Numbered from the stretch's first letter, positions 1 to 7,992 are shown. The stretch is 64,000 bases of DNA from Paenalkalicoccus suaedae (GCF_006965545.2 NZ_CP041372.2:3410001-3474000), one strand, 5' to 3'. The notes: generated from the letters alone by a model not told the origin. Numbers and translations: made by a program.

Positions 1-66
1 AGAAACTCTACTCCTCTCCGCTCTCCCAGCACGGCACTTGATTCACCTGCACTTGCACTTCAGAAT

Positions 67-108
67 AGAAGCACCTGACCAAACACTTTTGGTCGGTGCT
101 TCTTTTTA
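67..108 (+). terminator. Rho-independent terminator of an upstream gene outside the window
   Basis: A long stem closes AGAAGCAC with GTGCTTCT, with an inner GACCAAA/TTTGGTC stem, and is followed by TTTTTATT. It would end a plus-strand transcript entering from the left. No gene is visible in bases 1-66. Confidence 0.8.
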
Positions 109-257
109 TTTAGACGAACCCCGCCCCGACTTATATAGCCGGACTAAAGGTGTCCGACTATTCCGGATTTTCCCTTCCATGTAAATCGCACGTTTAACGT
201 TGTTTCAAAAAGTGAATGGAAAAGATATGTTATATAACTGGAAGGAGACTTACATGT

Positions 258-1208
258 ATGAAAAAACATCTTATCCTGTCGCTCGGTGCTGTGCTGACGC
301 TTGCTGCTTGCGGGAATAACGAGACGAACGGAGATCCTATAAATAATGAGAATGCCGGTCATACGCCTGCTGGTCAAAACGAATCTGGCGCTAACAACTC
401 GCCCGCCAACGATGAAAGCGATATCAACGAGAATAATAACGAAGACATTATGAATGAAAATGAGAATGAGGAATCCAGCGCCTCTACTCCCTCTGGCTTG
501 ATTGACGAGAACCGCGATCATGATCCTCAGGAGATTGTCGAAAATGCGATTGCACTCTTTGATGATTTAGAGAGCCTCCATTTTACGCTGGAGAGTGAAA
601 TTAATCAGCAAATGGACATGGAAGGCATGCCCGAAGGTGAAATTAATATGTACATTACTGAAACACATTGGGAATTCATTCAAGACGGAGAGTATTATAA
701 CCGTTTAGAAGTGGAAGCATTGTCAGAAGGCACGGAAGACGGCGAAGAGTTTACGGAAGAAGAGCCAATGAATTACTCATTTACGTACCTGGATGATCCA
801 ACTTATCAAATTACGTATGATGAAGGTGACACCGAGGCCATTCGTTTTGAACAACCTATTGAACAAGAAGAGTCAGTCGACTTTTCACAATGGGCATTCC
901 AGCTCGAGGATATCTTAATGAACGCCGAGCTTACGTATGAAGGCACGGAGGAAATTAACGGCTACGATACGTATCACGTACGTGCGGAAATGGACGGCGA
1001 AGTGTCCGAGCACTGGTTTGACCAAGACACGTATTATGAAGTCCAAACTGTAACTAGCAGTGAAGCTGGCGAAGAATCGCCAGGAGATCAGACGACGATT
1101 AGTACCGTGACTGACTATGAGCTTGATCCTGATTTTGATGAGAGCTTGTTTGAAGCACCGGAAGATGTGGAAGTTGTGGACGGTTCGTTTGAAGATACGA
1201 TTGGATAA
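258..1208 (+). CDS. Acidic secreted lipoprotein, LolA/DUF6612-like
   Basis: This is a 316-residue lipoprotein expected on the outer face of the cytoplasmic membrane. The N-terminus has lysines, a hydrophobic stretch and a lipobox ending LAAC, so Cys18 should be lipidated. A low-complexity Asn/Glu/Asp linker (about residues 20-85) precedes a globular beta-rich domain of the LolA/RseB-like kind seen in Bacillus lipoproteins (ends of strands such as TYHVRAEMDG and a C-terminal DESLFEAPED). I chose ATG 258 because GAAGGAG lies just upstream; a more upstream in-frame ATG at 216 would bury the lipobox. It is a single gene with an empty spacer after it. The strong acidity fits an extracellular protein of an alkaliphile or halophile. 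Its ligand is unknown; the family assignment is from fold-like features and is moderate. Confidence 0.85.
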   Translation: MKKHLILSLGAVLTLAACGNNETNGDPINNENAGHTPAGQNESGANNSPANDESDINENNNEDIMNENENEESSASTPSGLIDENRDHDPQEIVENAIALFDDLESLHFTLESEINQQMDMEGMPEGEINMYITETHWEFIQDGEYYNRLEVEALSEGTEDGEEFTEEEPMNYSFTYLDDPTYQITYDEGDTEAIRFEQPIEQEESVDFSQWAFQLEDILMNAELTYEGTEEINGYDTYHVRAEMDGEVSEHWFDQDTYYEVQTVTSSEAGEESPGDQTTISTVTDYELDPDFDESLFEAPEDVEVVDGSFEDTIG

Positions 1209-1242
1209 TAAGAGAACCTTAGACTTTGAATATTGAAGGTTA

Positions 1243-1410
1243 AGTGCAGACCTTCGGTCCTCCTGCGCTCCCGGCTGGCGCTTTCCTGAGGTGCTACCTC
1301 AACCAACTATTTCTTGCGGCCAAACCAATGGCCGCAAGAAAGGATTTTCGGTGCGCGGAAGTGCTCCTCTAGGAGACACCAGCCTTCGCTTCGGAGGACC
1401 GAAGGGTAAC
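1243..1410 (+). repeat. Hairpin repeat family H1, copy 1
   Basis: This is an intergenic imperfect palindrome of about 170 bp. Its apex is a perfect 12-bp stem (TTTCTTGCGGCC at 1310-1321 with its complement at 1330-1341) around the loop AAACCAAT. Outer arms pair CGGTCCTCC with GGAGGACCG and GGCTGG with CCAGCC. Related copies lie at 3578, 5645, 41426 (inverted) and 49568. Small ORFs across it are not credible genes. Confidence 0.85.
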
Positions 1411-1528
1411 AGTTCTTTCATTCTACTAACAGCTTTTTTTATTTACTTACTAGGCGAAAGGTCGTTGCCTAGTTTTTTAGAGATGAAAAAGTTCGATTAT
1501 GTGCATCGTGTTTATTTATTTTGCAGAC

Positions 1529-1558
1529 GGTTCATAAACCTCGTATACGGTTCATAAA
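1529..1558. repeat. 20-bp word array GGTTCATAAA (two units)
   Basis: Two GGTTCATAAA words start 20 bp apart (1529 and 1549). The same word at the same 20-bp period makes larger arrays at 3834 and 5911. The next bases (1563-1587) are the junction box related to AACTGCCGTGCT. Confidence 0.7.
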
Positions 1559-1599
1559 ATCCAATTGCCCAACTGCAGTGCTATAAAACCCAGAACCTT

Positions 1600-1913
1600 T
1601 ATACCCGAACGCTTCTCTTCACCTGCACGCAGAGCTGGCAGACCCGGAGGACATTCGAAGACAATCCATGGGAGTAGGAGGTTTTTGAGATCCCACAGGA
1701 GGCGCAAATTAATAGAGCATCGACCGCTAGCCTGAAAACAGCGGCAAAATCACCCTCTGTTCTCTAAGTGCAAGGCTAGCTCAGACTGCAAAGAGCGCAT
1801 TCTGCGATGCTAGTTCAGACCGCAAAGTACGCGGTCCTTGCCGACGAGGAAGCTCAAAAGCCGACCCCATGGATGTCGTAGAGTGTCCGTAGGGCTGACA
1901 GCTCGGAGAGCTG
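1600..1913 (+). repeat. Long hairpin repeat family H2, copy 1
   Basis: The left arm (about 1632-1706) and right arm (about 1841-1913) are imperfect reverse complements; for example GACAATCCATGGG pairs with CCCATGGATGTCGT. The roughly 130-bp loop region holds internal partial repeats of GCTAG..CAGAC.GCAAAG. Copies with a shorter centre are at 6066 and, inverted, at 61776. It could be a structured RNA or a non-autonomous mobile element; no coding gene is present. Confidence 0.75.
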
Positions 1914-1987
1914 TGTGAAACTAGTTGGCACTTGATCAACATAGCTCGGAGAGCTGTGTAAAATTAGTTGGCACTTGATCAAACTAT
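1899..1987. repeat. Tandem duplication of about 45 bp
   Basis: The segment containing AGCTCGGAGAGCTGTGT followed by AGTTGGCACTTGATCAA occurs twice in tandem at the right edge of the long hairpin. The other H2 copies show it once, so this is probably a local duplication. Confidence 0.75.
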
Positions 1988-1997
1988 ACCTGACACC

Positions 1998-2040
1998 AAA
2001 AAAGCAGATGCCTTCGCCAAGAAGGACACCTGCTTTTTTA
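1998..2040 (-). terminator. Terminator of the PAS/STAS gene
   Basis: AAAAAGCAG pairs with CTGCTTTTT around an inner CCTTC/GAAGG stem. T-runs on both strands make it potentially bidirectional; it overlaps the stop codon at 2038-2040. Confidence 0.8.
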
Positions 2041-2763
2041 CCTGGTTTGCAACAGATCTTTAATTGCAGTCTTTAAACTTGAGTAAATATTGTCTGATGA
2101 AATGACGTGATTTTTAGACTGCACCGTAATCGCAAGCCCTGGACGAATGCCGGTTACGATGGTGCGAAAACCGAGTAAGTTAAACACTCGGTAAAGCTCG
2201 TTGAACGCTACTGCTCCATCCTCTGTAATCGACGGTACACCCGAGAAATCGATGACAACGTTCTCCACACCTTCAAACTCCACAATCTTTGTGACAACCG
2301 CTGATTGAATGTAGGATGCTTTTTCGCGAGTGAATACGCCAACGATCGGAATGGCGACGGCGTGATCCAAAAGCGGTACCAGTGGTACAGAGTACTCGAG
2401 TATGTCCAAGTCCTGCCTGCGAATGCGCTCCTGGAGCTCTCTTTTTTCGGTCTGATCCATCGCCACCCCAACGACAATATCTTCGTCCGGGACGTGGTAC
2501 AATTGCGCCTCGTAATCCCGACCTGCAAAGTCAACCGTGTAGTGAGAGCTTCCTTCATCAAATGCTTGCCTATGACCGATCATATTAGGGCCCGAATGAT
2601 CTTCTTTGTGAAAATCGGATATAGACTTTCCAATAATTTCGTGGCGCTGTAAGTTCGATTCTTTCATCTTTATACCGTCACACTCTATGTACACCATATC
2701 GGAATTTACAACCCAAATAAATGCTGGAACAAACTGTGTCCAAACCGCATGTCTAATGCTCAT
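2038..2763 (-). CDS. PAS-STAS protein, RsbR-family stressosome component or blue-light-independent paralogue
   Basis: The 241-residue protein has an N-terminal PAS-like domain (about 1-115, with a sensory core ending DEDIVVGVAMDQTEK), a short helical linker, and a C-terminal STAS domain (about 125-240). The STAS part contains the IDFSGVPSITEDGA segment where RsbR-type proteins carry the Thr/Ser phosphorylated by RsbT. In Bacillus such proteins form the stressosome that controls sigma-B, so a cytosolic stress-sensing role is likely. No Cys in an LOV-type NCRFLQ motif is seen, so this is not YtvA. An AAAGGAG site sits 8 bp before ATG 2763. No rsbS/rsbT neighbours are present, as for other dispersed RsbR paralogues. 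Confidence 0.8.
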   Translation of the reverse strand: MSIRHAVWTQFVPAFIWVVNSDMVYIECDGIKMKESNLQRHEIIGKSISDFHKEDHSGPNMIGHRQAFDEGSSHYTVDFAGRDYEAQLYHVPDEDIVVGVAMDQTEKRELQERIRRQDLDILEYSVPLVPLLDHAVAIPIVGVFTREKASYIQSAVVTKIVEFEGVENVVIDFSGVPSITEDGAVAFNELYRVFNLLGFRTIVTGIRPGLAITVQSKNHVISSDNIYSSLKTAIKDLLQTR

Positions 2764-2863
2764 TAAGGAAACTCCTTTCTAGTAGGAAATCTGTTTTTCT
2801 ATATGCGCGAGAGCGCTTTATGTAATCCGTGTACCCTTCCCTACCAAATCTATCCTTAAACCT

Positions 2864-3499
2864 CTATTTTTTCACAAAAAATGCACGAAGTAGCGTACGC
2901 CATATTGGATCCTTTTTCTCGTGATAGCTAACCTTCTCTAAAAACGGAAAGTCTTCAGGAGTTACTGCAAGCTTTGCATACGGCTTCACTGGTTGCTCAC
3001 TGACCCACTCACTTTTGATGCCTCCCTGCTTAAATGTGGTTTTGGGCAATAGGTAGACGGTTCCGTCTGTCCATTCGTCCGTTGTGCGGTTTTCCACAGA
3101 GAAGTAGTAGTAGCGGGCTTGATCGGTTTTGATGCAAATGTTGCGGATGCTGCCGTGGTAGTCGCGACGATTTTGGGTGGCGAAAAACAGTGGCCACGTG
3201 CCATCGTTTGCGGCGAAGACGGCTTTGATCGGTTGGCCGGTGAAGAGGGTGCTGTCTCTCGGCTCGAACTGGCGGATGTCCTGATTGTTGGAGCCGTGCA
3301 GGACGGTGTCGGTGCGCTCGGCGACGTACTGGAGGAAGCGGTGTTTGGGGTACAGCGCGTCGTAGGCGATCGGCTCGACTGTGCCTTCGGCGGTTTGGCT
3401 GAGTAGGCGTTTGTAGGCGGTGATTTCGTCGTCTGTGTATGTAACGCGCGGCTGCCTGAGGAGGCGGCTTGTGCGGAGGATGTAGGATTTTAGTTGCAT
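2864..3499 (-). CDS. Conserved hypothetical cytosolic protein with LHGSNN motif
   Basis: This 211-residue protein has no signal peptide or membrane segment. A central stretch reads VLHGSNNQDIRQFEPR, followed by TLFTGQPIKAVFAANDG and then by an aromatic-rich ATQNRRDYHG region. The His-Gly-Ser plus F.PR arrangement is reminiscent of the first strand of ADP-ribosyltransferase-like folds, but I do not recognise the family and would not assign activity. AAGGAG precedes ATG 3499 by 9 bp. The middle of the gene is more GC-rich than its ends. It is monocistronic, with repeats both upstream and in the spacer beyond. Confidence 0.7.
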   Translation of the reverse strand: MQLKSYILRTSRLLRQPRVTYTDDEITAYKRLLSQTAEGTVEPIAYDALYPKHRFLQYVAERTDTVLHGSNNQDIRQFEPRDSTLFTGQPIKAVFAANDGTWPLFFATQNRRDYHGSIRNICIKTDQARYYYFSVENRTTDEWTDGTVYLLPKTTFKQGGIKSEWVSEQPVKPYAKLAVTPEDFPFLEKVSYHEKKDPIWRTLLRAFFVKK

Positions 3500-3577
3500 G
3501 GGATCATTGCTCCTTTTTGAGAAAATATGGGTGTAGGTTTAGTATAGCGTAGTTTAAATGATTAAGTTTATCTAATT

Positions 3578-3804
3578 AAGTTCAAGGTCAAGTGTGGAAC
3601 CTCCGGTTCCCCTTTTTCTATTCTGGAGGTCAAGTTCTTGGTCAAGTGCGGAACCTCCGGTTCCCCTGCGCTCTGGGAGTGTCTTTCCTGAGGCGCTAGT
3701 TCAACTATGTCAGCTGCCCACGGGTCGTCTGACAGGATTTTCACCTACGCGAGTTCCCCTCTAGGAGTCCACTCCCGTCGCTTCGGGTCACCTTCGGGAA
3801 CGGT
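3578..3804 (+). repeat. Hairpin repeat family H1, copy 2 (with partially duplicated left end)
   Basis: This copy has the family order GTCTTTCCTGAGGCGCTA, central stem, AGGATTTTC and CCCCTCTAGGAG. The left end (GGTCAAGTGNGGAACCTCCG) is present twice (about 3587 and 3640). The apical stem is degraded (GTCAGCTGCCC versus GTCGTCTGAC), unlike the other copies. No gene is seen in the 3500-4034 spacer. Confidence 0.8.
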
Positions 3805-3833
3805 AAATTTGAAGTTCATTGTTTTTTCCATTT

Positions 3834-3913
3834 GGTTCATAGATTCCGTATACGGTTCATTCTTTCTCCATACGGTTCATAAATTCCGTATGCGGTTCAT
3901 TCTTTATAGATCC
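3834..3913. repeat. 20-bp word array GGTTCAT (four units)
   Basis: GGTTCAT starts at 3834, 3854, 3874 and 3894, exactly 20 bp apart. The intervening 13 bases vary but alternate between ATTCCGTAT-like and TCTTTCTCC-like spacers. It is followed by a junction box (3934-3988: AACTGCCGTGCTGTTAC and GTTCCGCGTTGG). Confidence 0.85.
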
Positions 3914-4012
3914 TTTTACAGGTATTGAATTAATTGAATCAACTGCCGTGCTGTTACGGGCTTGTTCCGCGTTGGTTTTGGCATCTTGAAGTTTTTTCTC
4001 CCTTATACAGCA

Positions 4013-4050
4013 CAAAACCCCTGGCCTACTTATACTATGCCGGGGGTTTT
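4013..4050 (-). terminator. Terminator of the small membrane-protein gene
   Basis: AAAACCCCTGGC pairs with GCCGGGGGTTTT across a 14-base loop and overlaps the stop codon at 4035. Confidence 0.75.
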
Positions 4051-4301
4051 GCCTTTGTTTTTAACATCGTATCTTCTACGAGTCCCCATACGAGTAGGGC
4101 TACGCCTGCGATGAACGTTACGATGGAGAGGTAGTGTGGATATGGGATGTACTCTTGCATGGATCCTGTCAGTATCCATGCAAGTGTCTCTGTGCTACTG
4201 ATTCCTTGTCCATTTGCAATGATCGCGCCGATTAAATAGTTGCCGATGAATAGGATGCTTGCCGTGAGTAGCAGGATCGAGCCTGCGATTACTTTAGCCA
4301 T
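4035..4301 (-). CDS. Small two-TM membrane protein of unknown function
   Basis: The 88-residue product has two hydrophobic helices (about 3-25 and 55-77) and a Lys-rich C-terminal tail; I do not recognise a family. An open frame extends upstream to 4382, but AAGGGGAG lies 8 bp before ATG 4301, and the upstream part would run over the chrA terminator, so 4301 is preferred. It lies downstream of chrA in the same direction but behind a strong terminator, so it is probably expressed from its own promoter. Confidence 0.65.
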   Translation of the reverse strand: MAKVIAGSILLLTASILFIGNYLIGAIIANGQGISSTETLAWILTGSMQEYIPYPHYLSIVTFIAGVALLVWGLVEDTMLKTKAKPPA

Positions 4302-4361
4302 GTGCATATCTCCCCTTTTAGGTAGGGATTTCCTATTTGAGAAAATATAAACGTATACGTG

Positions 4362-4396
4362 AAAAGCAGGCTGGTCATACAACCAGCCTGCTTTTC
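4362..4396 (-). terminator. Terminator downstream of chrA
   Basis: A near-perfect stem, AAAAGCAGGCTGGT with ACCAGCCTGCTTTT, begins two bases past the chrA stop. Confidence 0.9.
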
Positions 4397-4398
4397 TA

Positions 4399-5592
4399 TT
4401 AAATCAACGTCATGAGGAAGCCGCCTACTGCTCCAGTTAGAACGATCACCCACGGTGGGAGTTTCCAATAGACGAGCATGAAGAATAGGACTGCGGCGAA
4501 AGCGAAGTCGAGCGCTGTTAGGATCGAGCTTGTCCAAATTGGTTGGTACAAAGCGGCGATTAAGATACCAACGACGGCCGCGTTGACGCCCATGAGTGCG
4601 CCTTTTACTTTCGCGTTTTTACGAAGCGTGTTCCAAAATGGTAGTGTACCTAAAATTAATAAGAATGCCGGTAAAAAGATAGCTACTGTAGCTAGTAAGC
4701 CGACCTGCCAGCCGCCGATAACGGCGCCAATGTAGGCGGCGAACGTGAATAATGGACCTGGAACAGCTTGAGCTGCGCCGTAACCGGCTAGGAATTCTGC
4801 TTCTGTGAGCCAGCCTGTTGGAACGAATTCGCGTTCCAATAGTGGTAACACGACGTGGCCGCCACCGAATACAAGAGAGCCGGCGCGGTAAAAGCTGTCA
4901 AACAAGGCAACCCAATCGTGAGCTGTTACTTCACGTAGGATTGGGAGCGCGATTAATAGTCCGAAAAAGAGTGCTAAACATACACCTGCAAAACGGTGTG
5001 AAATCGGGAATTTAAAGTCCTCTCCTGCGTCGTCGATCGATTGGTTGCGATACAGGAGGAATCCGACTAAGCCTGCAATCAGGATGACACCTACTTGCGT
5101 GAACGCGGTCGACCAAAGTAAAACGGCGACGATGGCGAAGAGGGCTATCGTCTTTCTTCTCAAATCAGGGGTGAGATTTTTGGCCATGCCCAATATGGCG
5201 TGTGCGACGACGACGACTGCGACGATTTTGAGGCCGTCGATGATGCCTGTGTCGGCGATTCCATACCCGAGCAGGACGGTTGCAAATAGGATGAGCGCGA
5301 TGACGGATGGCAGGGTGAATCCGAGGAAGGAGACGATACCGCCTAGGATTCCGGCGCGTATGACGCCTATTCCAATTCCGACCTGCGAGCTTGCTGGGCC
5401 GGCGAGAAACTGACATAACGCTACTAGGTCTGCGTAGGTTTTTTCGTCGAGCCACTTGCGTCGTCGGACGTACTCTTCGTGGAAGTAGCCGAGGTGTGCG
5501 ACTGGTCCTCCGAACGAGGTGAAGCCGAGTCTTGTTGAGACGAGGAGGATTTCAATTAGTCGCTTTACGATATTTGAGTTAGAGTTTGGCAT
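4399..5592 (-). CDS. chrA: Chromate efflux transporter ChrA (CHR family, two-domain)
   Basis: The 397-residue integral membrane protein is a long-chain (fused two-domain) CHR transporter that exports chromate or sulfate-like oxyanions. Domain 1 carries the FTSFGGPVAHLGYF and CQFLAGPASSQ motifs; domain 2 repeats the pattern with VFGGGHVVLP and AAQAVPGPLFTF. Ten or more hydrophobic helices are visible. ATG 5592 is preferred over 5637 because GAAAGGTG lies upstream and the extra residues are Arg/Lys-rich and non-conserved. It is monocistronic, with an H1 repeat upstream. Actual substrate is inferred from the family. Confidence 0.93.
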   Translation of the reverse strand: MPNSNSNIVKRLIEILLVSTRLGFTSFGGPVAHLGYFHEEYVRRRKWLDEKTYADLVALCQFLAGPASSQVGIGIGVIRAGILGGIVSFLGFTLPSVIALILFATVLLGYGIADTGIIDGLKIVAVVVVAHAILGMAKNLTPDLRRKTIALFAIVAVLLWSTAFTQVGVILIAGLVGFLLYRNQSIDDAGEDFKFPISHRFAGVCLALFFGLLIALPILREVTAHDWVALFDSFYRAGSLVFGGGHVVLPLLEREFVPTGWLTEAEFLAGYGAAQAVPGPLFTFAAYIGAVIGGWQVGLLATVAIFLPAFLLILGTLPFWNTLRKNAKVKGALMGVNAAVVGILIAALYQPIWTSSILTALDFAFAAVLFFMLVYWKLPPWVIVLTGAVGGFLMTLI

Positions 5593-5644
5593 TGGGTTCA
5601 CCTTTCTTTTGGGTTTTTGTCTTAAAGTCAAGGTCAAGTGACTA

Positions 5645-5816
5645 AGTTCAAGGTCGGACCCCCGGTCCTCCTACGCTCCCGGCTGGTGCTTTCCTGAGGG
5701 GCTTGCTCAACTATTTCTGTCGGCCAAACCAATGGCCGTCAGAAAGGATTTTCGCTGCGCGAAAGTGCCCCTCTAGGAGACACCAGCCTTCGCTTCGGAG
5801 GACCGGAGGGTAACGG
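5645..5816 (+). repeat. Hairpin repeat family H1, copy 3
   Basis: It is closely similar to copy 1 with apical stem TTTCTGTCGGCC / GGCCGTCAGAAA around the same AAACCAAT loop. Outer arm CGGTCCTCC pairs with GGAGGACCG. Confidence 0.85.
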
Positions 5817-5910
5817 TTTTTTCAACTTGAACTCTTTGTTTTATAGGTTACTAGGCGTTGGTGCGTTGCCTAGCTTTTACTTCAGTAATAGTGTAGCTAT
5901 TGGGTACAAT

Positions 5911-6030
5911 GTTCATAGATTTTGTGTGCGGTTCATAAAGTTTTTGTACGGTTCATTCTTTTGTTATATGGTTCATAAACTCTCTATACGGATCATTAAT
6001 TTCGCATACGGTTCATAAAACCTAATTGCC
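5911..6030. repeat. 20-bp word array GGTTCAT (six units)
   Basis: GTTCAT (once GATCAT) starts at 5911, 5931, 5951, 5971, 5991 and 6011, exactly 20 bp apart over 120 bp. It runs into the junction box AATTGCCCAACTGCCGTGCT (6023-6046). Confidence 0.9.
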
Positions 6031-6065
6031 CAACTGCCGTGCTATTAAAAACCAAAAGCTTTATT

Positions 6066-6269
6066 GTGTAACGCTCCTCTTTCACCTGCTCGTAGAGCTG
6101 GCAGACCCGGAGGACATTCGGAGACAATCCATAGGGGAAAGAGGTTTTTGAGATCCCACAGGAGGCGATTAGGAGGAGACGACAGTCGACTCCTGCCGAC
6201 GAGGAAGCTCAAAGACCGGCCCCATGGATGTCGTAGAGTGTCCGCAGGGCTGACAGCTCGGAGAGCTGA
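6066..6269 (+). repeat. Long hairpin repeat family H2, copy 2
   Basis: The left arm (6095-6166) reads GGCAGACCCGGAGGACATT and so on; the right arm (6196-6265) is its imperfect complement, ending CAGGGCTGACAGCTCGG. The centre is much shorter than in copy 1. Overlapping ORFs on both strands are a by-product of the palindrome. Confidence 0.8.
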
Positions 6270-6299
6270 TGAAACTAGTTGGCACTTTGGCAACTAATC

Positions 6300-6605
6300 T
6301 TAATTAATCTCTTTAAATAGTTCGTATGCTTTTGTTCTGGCTTCTTTTAATATATTTTCCCCCTTAGGAGTAGTCGTGTAGTATTTGCGGGTGCGGCCGG
6401 CGACTTTTTGCTCCTCTTTGGCGAGGAGGCCGTCGTGCTCCATGCTGTGCAGGATCGGATAAAGGGTGCCGGCGCTCATCCGATAGCCGTGCTCACGGAG
6501 TTCGTCGAGCATCCACTGGCCGAAGATGGGATGTTCGCTTGCGTGATGCAGGATGTGAATATGTATAAAGCCTAGGAATAGCTTGCGCAGGACGCGATCT
6601 TCCAT
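6300..6605 (-). CDS. PadR-family transcriptional regulator
   Basis: The 101-residue protein has the winged-helix layout of PadR family 1: FIHIHILHHA, then the recognition region YRMSAGTLYPILHSMEHDGLL and the wing RTRKYYTTTPKG. PadR proteins repress transport or detoxification genes in response to phenolics or drugs. ATG 6605 has AAAAGGAG 9 bp upstream; the longer frame to 6659 is rejected. No target gene adjoins it: the neighbours are repeat elements and a HAD phosphatase, so the regulon is unknown. Confidence 0.9.
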   Translation of the reverse strand: MEDRVLRKLFLGFIHIHILHHASEHPIFGQWMLDELREHGYRMSAGTLYPILHSMEHDGLLAKEEQKVAGRTRKYYTTTPKGENILKEARTKAYELFKEIN

Positions 6606-6807
6606 AGTAAATGGCTCCTTTTGGTACGACATGATGGTGCTGGATGCTTGGTGTTGCATTAGTAATATCGGATTTCGATACTATTAGGGTAGCAGGCGGG
6701 TTGAATGGATTCAAGAGTGGTAGAGGATTTTAACATAACCTTTACAAAGTGATGATGTGAGGGCTCTTTTTATTTGCGTACGCAATCTCTCCCCTCCTGC
6801 CCAAAAT

Positions 6808-6848
6808 CAGAAGAAAGGCAGTTGCCTGAGCATCTGCCTTTCTTCTGG
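6808..6848 (-). terminator. Terminator of the Cof-type hydrolase gene
   Basis: CAGAAGAAAGGCAG pairs perfectly with CTGCCTTTCTTCTG across a 12-base loop, just past the stop at 6855. Confidence 0.85.
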
Positions 6849-6854
6849 TCTTCT

Positions 6855-7706
6855 TTATATATGCTGCTTCAGAAAATGGGCGAGGCCGTTTTCGTCGTTG
6901 GTAAACTCTGTGACTCGTCCGATTTGCTTTTTGACGTCGTCGTTGCCGTTCTTCATGACGGCGGCGACGTTTGCGAGCTGGAGGAGTGGCAGATCGTTGC
7001 CGGCGTCTCCTACTGCGAGTAAGCCGTCCACGCTGTGACCGAAGTGTCGCAATAGCTCTTTCACGCCCGTTGCTTTGTTGATGCCATGCGCCATGACTTC
7101 GACGTTGTGGGAGGAGGACGATGAGGTGGAGAAGTCTTCCGTCTCTTTTAATTCCTCTAACCAGCTAATAAATGCGCGCATGTCCTGCTGCTCTTTGGCG
7201 AAAAAATACGCCTTTACATTGCCACTTTGTGGCAGTTCGTCGAGCCAAGCGATTTTAGTTTCAACCGCTTCTCTACGTGACTTTGCCTCGTGATTTTCGA
7301 CACTCGTAGTCTCGAGATCTTGGACTTGGCTCTCGATCAGCTCGCGGTCGGATGCTAAGGCAAACCGCTGGCCCTCGGCCGGATGGATCTCGTAGTACAC
7401 GCCATGCTCGCGCGCGCCATCGATCAGTTTGCTGATGAGCTCCGGCTGAATCGTGTGATGCGTCGGCTCACCCATCGCGCCGTCCTCGGCCACGGCGATG
7501 AGTGCCCCATTCGCCCCAACCATTGCGTCAGGACGAAACGAGGGTGGAAGGACATCGCGCACCTCGCGAAGCGTGCGTCCCGTTGCGAGGATCACAAGGC
7601 CCTCTCGCTGCTGGAAGTTTTGTAGAATTGCCACGGTATCCTCCGACACCTCGTGGTTGGAATCGAGTAGCGTCCCGTCCATATCTAATGCGACTGCTGT
7701 AATCAT
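6855..7706 (-). CDS. Cof-type HAD-superfamily sugar-phosphate phosphatase
   Basis: The 283-residue cytosolic phosphatase begins with the HAD motif I DMDGTLLDS (nucleophile Asp in DxDGT), has ILATGRT as motif II, a C2B-type cap (about 85-190), the conserved Lys near KATGVKELLRHFG and the motif IV GDAGNDLPLL. Members (YxeH, YidA, Cof types) dephosphorylate sugar phosphates or FMN. GGAGAGG precedes ATG 7706. It is monocistronic. Exact substrate cannot be told from sequence. Confidence 0.92.
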   Translation of the reverse strand: MITAVALDMDGTLLDSNHEVSEDTVAILQNFQQREGLVILATGRTLREVRDVLPPSFRPDAMVGANGALIAVAEDGAMGEPTHHTIQPELISKLIDGAREHGVYYEIHPAEGQRFALASDRELIESQVQDLETTSVENHEAKSRREAVETKIAWLDELPQSGNVKAYFFAKEQQDMRAFISWLEELKETEDFSTSSSSSHNVEVMAHGINKATGVKELLRHFGHSVDGLLAVGDAGNDLPLLQLANVAAVMKNGNDDVKKQIGRVTEFTNDENGLAHFLKQHI

Positions 7707-7798
7707 TGGTACCTCTCCTTTAAAAGCTTGGTTGCTGCTTATTTTAGCTTACTATAATCACGATGCGATCTCGAGTGAAGGAGCTTTGGGACAGAAAA

Positions 7799-7837
7799 TA
7801 ACGAGTACGCCTCACAGTGGAAGTGGCGTACTCGTTA
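7799..7837. repeat. Perfect 13-bp inverted repeat upstream of the hydrolase
   Basis: TAACGAGTACGCC (7799-7811) and GGCGTACTCGTTA (7825-7837) form a perfect hairpin with a 13-base loop. No T-run follows on the plus strand, so it is not an ordinary terminator. Confidence 0.7.
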
Positions 7838-7870
7838 CAGAATGACGCTCGTTTTGAGCTATCGGCAAAG

Positions 7871-7992
7871 CGTGTCACTTCTCTGGAATTCTGCGAGATT
7901 GCGTGTCGTATCTCGCGGATTGCGCGTCACTTCTAGCAGATCTCCACAGATTGCACGTCACTTCTCAAAAATTGCGTGTCACTTCTCCCATC
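7871..7992. repeat. Alternating 31/21-bp array of the word CGTGTCACTTCT
   Basis: The word C(G/A)(T/C)GTC(ACTTCT) starts at 7871, 7902, 7923, 7954 and 7975: spacings of 31, 21, 31 and 21 bp. Each unit is preceded by ATTG. An independent copy with the same alternation lies at 16396. Confidence 0.9.

Noticed and set aside
144-521. Minus-strand ORF of 125 codons opposite the lipoprotein
   Set aside because: It is a shadow of the well-supported lipoprotein frame and has no start signals.
5045-5455. ORFs on both strands inside chrA
   Set aside because: They are Arg/Pro-rich shadows of the chromate transporter; the GC-rich codons of the real frame leave other frames open.
6045-6297. Overlapping ORFs on both strands in the H2 hairpin
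   Set aside because: Palindromic sequence gives mirrored open frames; no start signals and no conservation of the peptide in copies 1 and 3.
7788-7800. Recurrent GGACAGAAAATA (also 16054 and 56037)
   Set aside because: The 12-mer occurs in three spacers, but similar sequence also appears inside genes; too short to call an element.
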